A stretch of 64,000 nucleotides of DNA. Source: Bidens hawaiensis. Lineage: Eukaryota; Streptophyta; Magnoliopsida; Asterales; Asteraceae. The DNA lies in assembly GCA_021521415.1 (NCBI GenBank), contig JAIQDT010007678.1:1-64000 (forward strand), read 5' to 3'. This document shows positions 54,861-64,000 of this stretch, piece after piece; the stretch's first letter is position 1, and each line of letters begins with the position of its first letter. A program made the position numbers and the translations under genes. The notes beneath the pieces are model-generated. The model searched no databases. It saw only the letters and a list, made by a program, of their open reading frames with translations, and was not told where the DNA came from.

Positions 54861-55945
54861 ATTAATGATTCTTTTAACATGATAAACATATCAATCATTT
54901 GTATCTTTAAAAGAAATACCGTGAACATGTTTAAATTTAAGTATGAAAAAAACCACCTGAATTTGAAACTTAAAATATTCAAGAAGAGTAATGATACATG
55001 TATTCAAGTATGAGCTAAGTTTTAGAAATTTTAATGGGTTTTTGGCCAGAGATAAAACTAGGTGATGCCCTACTCTCCCGCCGCATGGATCACCCAAATG
55101 TGTTAAATTGAAAAGTATTATTGAAGCTATTAGAAACTTGAAATTATCAAAATGTATGAATTGCTAAAAATGTACCTATGTGTTTAGTATTTCAAGTCGG
55201 TTGTCGAGGTGAATATAAGTCTATAAGATTGGATTCTAGTAATGAGCATCTCAACATATACCTTTTTAACCACATAAATTCATGAACATGCATTTTAGAT
55301 ATCCATTGTAATAATCGACATGACATATGAATATTAAGTAAGGGGCACTTGTTAGTATGAGATCGAGTAATAAATATAATACTATAACTGGGTATGAGAA
55401 TGCCAGTCTCACAATCGACTCATTGCTATAATATCTTAAAATCGTTACGAAAAACAAGTTGCCTTCTAAAGAAGGGAAGCTTTGGAAATTTACTTCCTGT
55501 TAGATGCTAGAAGCTTAAAAATGGTTTCGTATAAATATCTTAATTGTGTGGTCACATCAATCTTTAGTACCTTGTGATGATATGTTGCGATCATATTATT
55601 GTTGTCACCTATTTATGATCCTCCAATTGTTTCGAAATTGAAATAGGGACCAGCAACCAATTGAATATGTATACAATATATTTAAAATAGAAAACTATAA
55701 ATAACTTGAATTTGTATTCCGAATTGAATCGAAATTCTCAAAAGCGATTTAATCTTGAACTTAAATCGAATCAATTGTTAATCAGATTCAAAAATTTGAA
55801 AACCAAATTTAAGTTTGTTTAAGTCTGATCAGAATACCAAACACTAGTAAGTATATAGTTGTGTATATGTGTACATCTAGAGCTTAATAAAACCCTAAAA
55901 TCACAACTTTAGCAATTTTATATTTCTAACATATAGTTTACCATA
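54861..55945. repeat. Tandem unit 3 of 3, continued
   Basis: Unit 3 starts at 45269, is cut after 21 bases by the retrotransposon, and resumes here. It includes the same motifs as units 1 and 2 (tgatgccctactctcc, 'cacaatcgactcattgctat') and ends near 'taacatatagttta'. It lies just downstream of the CER26-like gene's 3' end. Confidence 0.85.
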
Positions 55946-56146
55946 TATTTTATGATTTTATAAATGCTTTTTGGCAATAATGACGATTTTCGTTTCGAAA
56001 ACATATAAAATTACATCAATTTAACATTTCTTACTTTGATGCACTCAAAATAACTTATTTGATAGACAACCATACAAACGTCATTCCTCGCAATATTAAC
56101 TACAAACAAGACAATTATGGCAAGATGCATCCAATAGTAGTTGTGT

Positions 56147-58354
56147 TTATGCAACACCCCAATCTTCTTTAAGAACTAATTTAAACTCAGGCACTTGATT
56201 TTCTGGCAACGTCAAGCTTACAATCCTTCCATCGGAACAACCTTTTGGTGTCGGGAGAACCAAAACGACACCTTCATCACCAATACTATCGATAGAACAA
56301 TTTACATAAACGGGTTTTTGTTCTCCCACTTCCATCTCATAAAATGAGACGTCACTCAAATCCACAAAAGTCAATTTTGCCCCGTATATGATAAAATCGG
56401 GAAGCTCTTCACCTCTCTCCATGGCTTCTTTAATCTTCATTTGTTCATCATCTGATTTGTTCATAATTAGGGACACTAGTTCTAGCGGGTCATAATCTCC
56501 TGGATGAGTGTCGGTTTTGACCACACTGATAGTCTGACTTTCATTTGTGATGATTCCTTTATTTCGCTTCTTCAAGTCATTTCGGCATATGGTCACAACC
56601 TTTGGTTCTGACCCATATCTCACCTTTGTGACACATAGCCAAAACACAACACAAATGCACTCAAACTTGGGAACGTGTTGATCAACTTTCTTCTCCTGTA
56701 TTTGTGCTTGCAACCGAGTCAACTCAGATTTTGAAATATAGAAGGAAAATGTTTCCATTTTAGAGTTATTTGAAGTAACCCAAAGGTCTCCAACCGGGTC
56801 AACCCGTTTAACTGAGAGCGGGTCTAGGTTCGGCTTTGGGTTTTGGAAATCGTAGGCTTGGTATTGTTGTTGGGCCATAGTGAGTGGTTGGGCCGGGTAA
56901 TGGCCTGCAATCGCTTGGGCCCACAGGTTGGTGAAGCTCGTTGCCGAAAAAGCATCTCCAAGCACATGAGACCAACTCATACCAACCGATTTGCCACCGC
57001 ATTTAAAATCGGTTAACTGTATAGATAACTTTCAACGTTAGAAACGTGTTAAACAAAAAACAAAAGAAAAAAAAAAAACTAAAAAAAGTCAATGTTTATA
57101 TGCTTGTCTCAATGTTTCAACTACATCTATTTTTCCTTTTTATCGGTGCCAAAATTTAATTATGTTTTGTGAATCGGTTGGACATTAAATTTTTTTATTG
57201 ATATCTCGTAACACTTGTCTATACTACTTGGTTGTGCCGCTATGTGTAGAGTCATAAGCATTCAACTTCTTGTCTTTAATCATGTCTATAATAATAATTA
57301 TTATTATTAATTATGAACGGCTACGAAAACTAGGGCTTAGTTACATGCCTCTTCATAGCCAAGATGTGTCCATATCTCCGATCGGATTTCAACCGTCCAT
57401 CGTTTGTTTGACGCTCGAGTATGGCACCAACCTATTCCAAGAAGGAACCGACAACTCGTAAAACCTCCTGGCTTGCCTATGTCTGAGGGCTCAATGACTT
57501 CACTATCAATAACAGCAAGATTTTTTTTTTCACTGAAAGTGAGATTTGAACTTGTGACCACAAGGGTCATTGAGTCCTATCCACCCCAGCTGGTGCCTAT
57601 GGACCGAATGGCCACTAATTTGTCTGTAAATTAATAGCATTTCAAAAGCAGTTGTCTATATATCTATCTAATTTTATTTTCGTTTCTATAAAAACATAAG
57701 TCCAAACATCTTAAAACTTTTAATTAGAATCTTATCTATTTAAAGAGATATATAACCTTTTTTGTATCATAATAGCATAAATGTGGCTAATATTAGTCCA
57801 AAACTTTCTAAAAGTAGTTAGTTGGATGTCTCATCAATGATCAAACCCAAAAATTAGTAACATGTGATGATTTTGTTGAGTATTCAAAACAAAATATAGT
57901 TGAAAAGGAAGACTTGCAAGCAAACCTGTATTAAAACCAACGGAGAGTAGGCCAAATCAGGGCCAAGAACTTGATTAGGAACAAGAAACCCGTGTCTCGA
58001 ATCATCTTTAGATTCGAGCCACTCATCAAGGCTAAGACGACACTTAGCCTCATAGATTCGCACTCCACTATCATTACATTTTATGAAAGGTCGACCAGAT
58101 TCTGCCCTTCTAAACCGACCACACGGGATGTAGGCATGGTTTAACCAATTGAACATAGTTTCTTTTATCTTCAAGATGGTGAAGCCATCAAAAGTCGGGG
58201 CTTTGAAGTAGTAAACGAACCGGAGGTAGTGAAGCTTCATGGCTAGGTCCATTGCGGTTAGCTCCTGAGCCGCATCGTGTCCGGATACATACCCGGGTGC
58301 GACCGTGGAGATCTTGATGTCGTAAATGGAGTTTTGGTATTTTGATGGTACCAT
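56147..58354 (-). CDS. CER26/CER2-like BAHD family protein
   Basis: Two exons: 58354-57926 and 57016-56147, joined in phase 0 with a CAG|GTTTGC donor and a TATACAG acceptor, giving 432 residues. CER2-clade proteins act at the endoplasmic reticulum with condensing enzymes such as CER6 to extend fatty acids beyond C28 for cuticular wax. Matching features are LTAMDLAMKLHYLRFVYYF, HAYIPCGRFRRAESGRPFIK, the join into LTDFKCGGKSVGMSWSHVLG (HXXXD motif HVLGD), DFQNPKP, VDPVGDLWVTSNNSKMETFS and IIYGAKLTFVDLSDVSFYE. The DFGWG motif of ordinary BAHD acyltransferases is absent, as in the CER2 group. An upstream in-frame ATG at 58396 would add 14 residues. I prefer 58354 because a TATAAAA at 58419-58425 predicts transcription starting near 58392. 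FECICVVFWLCVTK replaces the usual FEALxAVFWHCV-like text but the frame is intact. Confidence 0.92.
57017..57925 (-). other. Intron of the CER26-like gene
   Basis: 909 bases with GT-AG ends. It carries a SINE-like insertion (57521-57613) and AT-rich sequence. The small open frames in it are not conserved coding sequence. Confidence 0.85.
57521..57613 (-). mobile_element. SINE-like fragment in the CER26-like intron
   Basis: On the minus strand, TAGGACTCAATGACC (A-box-like) is followed by AAGTTCAAATCTC (B-box-like) and ends in a ten-base A-run (plus-strand T-run 57521-57530). No clear target-site duplication. It has the same orientation as the gene. Confidence 0.45.
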
Positions 58355-58418
58355 TTTTTCTTTGGAAGAGAATTTTGGGGGACTTGGATGTCTCATAATT
58401 TCATGAGGGTATGGAGTG

Positions 58419-58425
58419 TTTTATA
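58419..58425 (-). promoter_or_regulatory. TATA box of the CER26-like gene
   Basis: TATAAAA on the minus strand (context CCATATAAAACACTCC) is the best TATA match near the gene and predicts transcription starting near 58392. Confidence 0.55.
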
Positions 58426-58439
58426 TGGCAAAGTATGAT

Positions 58440-59982
58440 CTAGGGGTTCAATATGAGCATTTAATATGGTTTGGTTGGGCGAAAACAAGTAAAACCTACA
58501 ACTTTTCTAACTTAATATTCAATTATATTGTGTACGTGGAAGATGTCTTTATAACCTTATCCCATTTTCTAAAAATACTGAGCTTTTGATATCATATAAT
58601 AGAGAGAAGATATATAAATTGTTTTTATATAAGAGGCCGGTAAGAAGGAATTTGAGAAGGATAATTAGCTCTGTAAATGAATCAATGAACACAAATTAAA
58701 ACATGTTAATTCGTGTTAGTTCATTTAATTTTAAACGAACAAGGACACAAACACTTAATCGTTCATTTAAAAATAAAAATATTCATGTTCGTTTATGTTC
58801 ATTCATTTAAAATATACAGAATAGTTTACGAACATACACGGGCGTAGTCGAACAAAGATAAACATGCATAAATTGACATATATAAACAAACACAAACAAG
58901 CATAAACGAACACACCTTAAGGTAAAATTATAGTCTAGAATGGAATAAGATTCAAGCCCTTGGTAAAAAAAATAGATTTTAGTTGGGTTATATTAAGCGG
59001 ACATAAGATCCAGATGGTAAAATTATGGGTCCAGAATGGGATGAGCAGGAAAATCATTGTGAGGAGAAATCTGGAAGTGACGCATGTACAAATTATTTTA
59101 TTTTATTAGAAGAGTAGGATGCGTGTATGTGTGTGTTCGGAAAAAAATGGTTTGAACTTTAATCAACCTTAATGTTTTGTTAATGACTTAATTAAGACAA
59201 TGTGACATAATTAAAATAGTACCAGTTCACCATTGATGCTCTATGTCACACACATGTCCCATAACACTTGATTTATCATCATTAGTCACAATTAAGAAAA
59301 CACAATACTACAAAAATCCAAGATCAAAATTATCAAGTTCATGTTTACTGAGGGTTAAATCAAGAATTTCTACACAAACTTGAAGATGAGGAAATCAGAA
59401 GACTGATACATTGAAGATTAATTAGCAACTTACTTAAGATAGGTTGTTAGTTTTTATAAACTCAGGATAAGTTTATAAAAATATATATTTAAACACAATT
59501 GCTTAAATATACAAAATATTTGAAAGACTTATTCCACTCTTAATAAGTTTTCTATCTATTTCATGCATTGAACAAACCAAACTACAAGTCAAACTAAAAA
59601 AAAAAAAGACAAGGATTAAAACTTTGGTTGAAGGTTAAAAAGTATGTTTAACCAAATTGATGAAATAATAGGGCTGTGTTGTGCGGAGAAGTGGTAAGTG
59701 AAAGGATGTCTTCCCACATGTGTAGGTCAACAATAAAAGCCAAATTTGAAGGAAAATGACCATGCATAATGTTCATATTGGCAGGTCTAATGTGAAGTGG
59801 ACTGGGTGTCTACAGTGGCTGGAGGCGACCTTGGGATTGACCGTCGGCAGCCCAGTCCCTTGAAATTGCTTTTCACATGCTTGGCTCTAAATAATAGACT
59901 TATCAAACTAAGTATTCCCCTTTGCTCTACAACAAATATACGCACTTCAAGGTTAATCTCTTTCATTATCCAAGTAAGGTTA
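58440..59982. other. Upstream intergenic region, no gene seen
   Basis: Promoter-side DNA of the CER26-like gene. Positions 58690-58910 repeat 'cgttcatttaaa' / 'aacaaacacaaac' words, probably a decayed MITE. The overlapping small frames at 59787-60003 run across 'tggctggaggcgacctt' and have no family I recognise. Confidence 0.45.
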
Positions 59983-60499
59983 TGTAACATCCTGAAATTT
60001 TAATTATAAATAAAGAAAGTTATGTTTAGTGATTTCACGTTGTTAATTATTTAATGTCGAGTAAGGAGGGAGTTGGGCTTAGATTGCGTAAGATGGGTTA
60101 AATGAGAATGGGCCTCGGGTCCGTGGGCTTAGAGGGATATAAATATCCCATCCCAAACCCAATCTTTCATTTCCACCTTCTTTCTTCACACACTCAAAAC
60201 ACACACATTCTAACCGATCAAGATTCGAAGCCGAGACCCGAGATTTTGTTGATAGATCTGAGTTGGTAAGGTAAGAACAAATCCACCAAAGCTAATATTA
60301 CTGAAAATGGTTAGGATTGGATGGGTTAACCGGACCCGAAACCCAAACTGCCCAAATCGGACCCCTAAAACGTCGATTTTAGGCCGGTTTGATGGTTGGG
60401 ATTTGTAGGCGCCGATCATACGATTCCGTGGGTACCAAAATCGAGTTATTTGGCTAAGAAACGAAGGATTTATGGGCAAACAGATCTGCAGCGCGATAA

Positions 60500-60868
60500 C
60501 TTCGCCTGCAAGATTAAGTTCGCCTGATGAACTTCGCCTTCAAGCGTAACTTCGCCTTCAAGCGTAACTTCGCCTAAGGTTTAACTTCGCCTGAAGCCAA
60601 GTTCGCCTAAGGATAACTTCGCCTACGGCCAAGTTCGCCTAAGGTTTAACTTCGCCTGAAGCCAAGTTCGCCTAAGGTTTAACTTCGCCTGAAGCCAAGT
60701 TCGCCTAAGGATAACTTCGCCTACGGCCAAGTTCGCCTAAGGTTTAACTTCGCCTGAAGCCAAGTTCGCCTAAGGTTTAACTTCGCCTGAAGCCAAGTTC
60801 GCCTAAGGTTTAACTTCGCCTGAAGCCAAGTTCGCCCGAGGTTTAACTTCGCCTGAAGTGAAGTTCGT
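60500..60868. repeat. 33-bp minisatellite in the solo LTR
   Basis: About ten units of taacttcgcctgaagccaag + ttcgcctaaggt, some with 'ggataacttcgcctacggcc' variants. The unit itself is made of two related halves around TTCGCCT. Confidence 0.92.
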
Positions 60869-60949
60869 TTAGAAAATAAATTAAAAACCTAATGGAAAAT
60901 GTGTTAAGGCAGTTATCGAAAATAAAATTTTTCCAAGCTGACCTGGCAG

Positions 60950-61050
60950 CTTAACCCCAGCCAAGGGCTCTGCCCCTTGGACCCCGCTAGGGGCTGCCGC
61001 CCCTAGAACCCCGCTGCCAGGGGCGCTGCCCCCGGACCCCCGTTCGTTGT
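60950..61050. repeat. Three consecutive GC-rich hairpins
   Basis: CCAAGGGCTCTGCCCCTTGG, CTAGGGGCTGCCGCCCCTAG and CCAGGGGCGCTGCCCCCGG are three short palindromes in a row, separated by 'accccg' type spacers. They stand out from the AT-rich surroundings. Similar GGGGC-NN-GCCCC motifs occur in other plant gypsy LTRs. Confidence 0.8.
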
Positions 61051-61550
61051 GGGTCATATATAGATAGAAATACAAAACGAGTAGTAGTAGTTAATTGATA
61101 TGTGTAAATATTATACAGTTAGCCGAGCCCAGTTAAAGAAAGGAATTACGATCAACGGCGAGCGTAACAGGATCCAGGTGAGTTTCTAGCCCCATTCCTT
61201 GTTATGTTTTCGGGGCTGTGTGCATACTTGATGTGTTGTTAATACATTTATCCTAAGTGATAAGTGTATGCCATATGTGATATATGTGATATGTATGAAT
61301 GATTGCTTGATGGTACGTGAACGATCTTCGGATTTTGCACGTACTGTCAGGTTGTAACGTTATAAATATGGTAAGTATGATATGTATGTTTATGTGTATG
61401 AACGTAATAAAGTTAATAAAAGAAGGAAATGACGGTTGTATGGTTGTATGGTTACAAAAAGGGTACCGAGCCCTAATAATGCTCGAGGTATGATGTATGG
61501 TTGTATGGTAACGAAGAGGGAATCGAACCCTACTAATATTCGAAAACAAG

Positions 61551-61715
61551 GGACCAGACCCTTATAATATCTGTGATGTTAGGGACCAGACCCTTATAAT
61601 ATCTGTGATGTTAGGGACCAGACCCTTACAATATCTGTGAGGATAGGGACCAGACCCTCATAATATCTGTGATGTTAGGGACCAGACCCTTATAATATCT
61701 GTGAGGTTATAGGGC
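61551..61715. repeat. 32-bp minisatellite in the solo LTR
   Basis: Five units of 'gggaccagacccttataata' + 'tctgtgatgtta' with few changes. Two less similar units (gggtaccgagccctaataat, gggaatcgaaccctactaat) precede it, which suggests it grew from an older motif. Confidence 0.92.
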
Positions 61716-62196
61716 GAAAGGCTCTTTAAAACGTATGATTATGAATGTAAAGAAAGTATGTAAGTAAGAAAGAAAGTATGTAAGTAAGAATGAAGGTATG
61801 AGTACTTATGTGTGTATGAAAGAAAGTTATGAGGTTAAGTACGTATGTATGTAATAAGGTATTGTATGGTATTGTATGATTAACTAGAACTCACTCAGCG
61901 TAGCTGACTTTTAGTATGCACGCAGGTGAGTAGGATGAGACAGCTGGCTTGAGTGGAGGACACATGGCAGAAGACTAAAGCCTGGCATCTGAAGATCTGA
62001 TATGTTTTATAAGTTATGTTTTGATTTTGAAAGACAAGAGGAATGTTTTAAGACATGATTATGAATTGATATGTAATGTTTTATGAAAGTTTTATATTCC
62101 GCGTAAAGTTTTTAATTAACTCTGATATTTAGAACTGTGTTTATGAGTAAATCCAACACGAAAATAGGGTTACCGGTGACGGGGCCTTACAGGTTA

Positions 62197-62644
62197 GTCA
62201 GGCTTTAGCGATTAAAATGTAGAACAAAAAGAAGCGATTTTCAAAGCTAAACATCCAACCATCTTACTTGTAATTTGAGGGGTCAACACTAGAGGTTGTT
62301 CTAGTGTTTTGACAAGTGAGGAATTATCATTAGATGGTGATTTGAGAGGGGAACACACTATCTCGACATAATGTTGTTTTGTATTGGTTTGGAACTCTAT
62401 CTTGATATAGATTTAAATTAGTATTAGGCGAATACTCACTATTTTGACATAGTGAGATTAGAAGAAGTTGTAAAGCTAAGTACTTGGTATGCTTGGTGAA
62501 AAAGGTGATCACTTCCTTTGAAAAGTGATACGTTTGTATTGGTGATTCCTACCATTTTAGGGAGACAAATGGTGAAGAAAACCTTGATCGACGATCGGGG
62601 AGAGGACGTAAAGTGAATTAATTAAAATTCACGTGAACCTCTAT

Positions 62645-62678
<34 letters not shown>

Positions 62679-63147
62679 GGCATGATTTCTTTCAAGAACC
62701 CTAATGAGTTGTAAGAACTTTAAAACCCAACTAGTGAACAACATTTAATCACATCTTCAAACCCTTTAAAATATTAAAGTGCATTTTAGTAATTGACAAT
62801 TTTTCTTTCTTTGTCTATCACTTTTATCCATAAATCATAACTAAATTCTTTCATCTCTTTATTTCAATTTTATGTAATAATATGAGTTTGTTTTAAATAT
62901 GGGTTGTACCTTTTAAATTTAATTATTTTTATTATTGTTATGTACCTTTTCTTTTAACTTAAAGGGTGATCAAATTGCTCATTTAATTATACAGTAATCA
63001 TTTTTTTATTTTTTTTTGCCTATTGTTTTCTTTTTTGTTGCTAGTTGTTAGTTAATCAAACTGGTGAATATTTTTTCTCTTTGGATCCACCTGTATTTAG
63101 TATTGTTTATAAACGGGATTAAAGTTTCTTTGATATAAAAATATGTG
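62197..63147. other. Intergenic, TA microsatellite, no gene
   Basis: AT-rich. A small hairpin (aacactagaggttgttctagtgtt region, 62286-62309) and a TA microsatellite (about 62648-62679) are the only structures seen. Confidence 0.5.
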
Positions 63148-63155
63148 GGTGCTTG

Positions 63156-63861
63156 TAAGGCTGTCAGTTTTACCCGAAACCCAACCCGAAAAACCCCACA
63201 CCCGAACCCGAACTAACCCGACCAGAAGAACTCGAACCTGAATCGAAATAATTTGGGTTGGTTCTCGGGTTTGATTTATAAGTTTCAGGTCAAACCGAAA
63301 AAACCCGAATAAACTTTTTGTTTTGAAAATAAATATATTTTTAGGTATAATAAGCTATGTTTTAGCCACTAAAGTTATCATAATCTGGCTCTATCGAGTG
63401 TTGTCATTCTAACTATTATAGATCAATTGTTTATTATTAATTTATATTTTCCGTTTATTACAAATAGCAACCGAAATGCAACCACCAAATCATGCACGAT
63501 TGAATACGATTAAGGCTCAAGTTAGTTTTACTCTTCTTTTGAATTGTTTTATCAAGTAATGTTGGTTTGTTATTTGATTATTTGTGTTATAAGCCAAGAA
63601 TAATATGTTGTTTTAATTTTAACATTGTAGTTTTTAAAATTTGTTGTTTTTGTGCTTTTTTTTTCTTTTGTTTGCTTGTTTTTTAGGATACTCGAAACTC
63701 GATTAACCCAACCAAAAAAAACCCAAACCCGAATTACCCGAACCCGAAGAAACCGTGAGAGATTGGGGTTAGGATTCAAGTCAATATTTAAAACTTTGAA
63801 ACCCGAATAACCCGACCCGAAAAGGCCGAAACCCAAAAAAGGAACCCGAAGAACACCTCTA
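63156..63861. mobile_element. hAT-like MITE, acccgaacccgaa-rich
   Basis: The flanks GGTGCTTG (63148-63155) and GGTGTTTG (63862-63869) agree at seven of eight bases. The left end TAAGGCTGTCAGTTTTACCC and the inverted right end TAGAGGTGTTCTTCGGG are imperfect terminal repeats. The interior is rich in aacccgaa words on both arms around an AT-rich centre. No transposase. Confidence 0.7.
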
Positions 63862-64000
63862 GGTGTTTGTGAACTTAATTACTAACAAATACAATAAAAC
63901 ACTTTTATGAATTTAATCATAATTTGTGTTATTTTTTGTAATATGTGTATTTTTGTGTAATATACGTCATTAATAATTTATATAATATATGTACAGTATG

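Larger units (their letters stand above)
59983..62191. repeat. 2.2-kb solo LTR with exact TSD
   Basis: It begins TGTAACATCCTGAAAT and ends GACGGGGCCTTACA, with TGTAA/TTACA terminal inverted repeats. GGTTA lies directly on both sides (59978-59982 and 62192-62196). It has no gag or pol sequence and no second LTR in the window, so it is a solo LTR. The size and TGTAACA...TTACA ends suggest a Tekay/Del-type chromovirus, which is inference. It contains two minisatellites and a cluster of GC-rich hairpins. Confidence 0.88.

Noticed and set aside
59787..60003. Frames on both strands at the solo LTR's left edge
   Set aside because: They cross the LTR boundary and show no family similarity.

Overview
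This window is plant nuclear DNA: AT-rich, with GT-AG introns, no bacterial operon features, and most of its length made of plant transposable elements. A dicot is likely. The mix of hAT-type MITEs, long solo LTRs and Tat/Retand-like retrotransposons suggests an aster-family (Asteraceae) genome, but that is inference. The only clearly intact host gene is a two-exon BAHD-family gene on the minus strand (56147-58354), resembling ECERIFERUM 26/CER2, which help lengthen very-long-chain fatty acids for cuticular wax. Two host-gene fragments were also found: a prefoldin subunit 3 exon (2278-2388) and two exons of the mitochondrial persulfide dioxygenase ETHE1 (about 37612-37860). The ETHE1 piece lies inside a CACTA transposon.

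Layout. 1-13.7 kb: gene-poor DNA with a perfect 72-bp-arm hairpin, a 5'-truncated LINE, three tRNA-derived SINE-like copies, a hAT MITE with an 8-bp target-site duplication (TSD) carrying a second small element, and a 530-bp near-palindromic MITE. 13.7-42.8 kb: a three-level nest. A solo LTR (13712-42830, near-matching TSD tgtat/tgtac) is interrupted 13 bases from its start by a 25.7-kb CACTA element (13725-39388, TSD CGC). The CACTA element is interrupted by an 11.8-kb Ty3/gypsy element (25113-36941, TSD ATGAT). The CACTA element has a decayed TNP2-type transposase gene. The gypsy element keeps an open gag-protease frame, but its polymerase is broken into duplicated and inverted blocks.

42.9-55.9 kb: a tandem triplication of an approximately 1.15-kb non-coding unit. 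The third unit is split by a very young 9.6-kb retrotransposon (45290-54855, TSD GCCCG, near-identical LTRs) that has gag but no pol. On the opposite strand it carries an apparently intact five-exon gene for a 925-residue protein with a gypsy-type 'Transposase_28'-like N-terminus and a coiled coil. That gene has its own TATA box and lies between two tandem-repeat arrays. This element is the most interesting object in the window. A rearranged relative of the same antisense gene is present in the 25-37 kb element.

56-64 kb: the CER26-like gene, a 2.2-kb solo LTR (59983-62191, TSD GGTTA) with internal minisatellites and GC-rich hairpins, and a hAT-like MITE (63156-63861).

All domain and family names come from reading the translated sequence against remembered family hallmarks; no database search was run.
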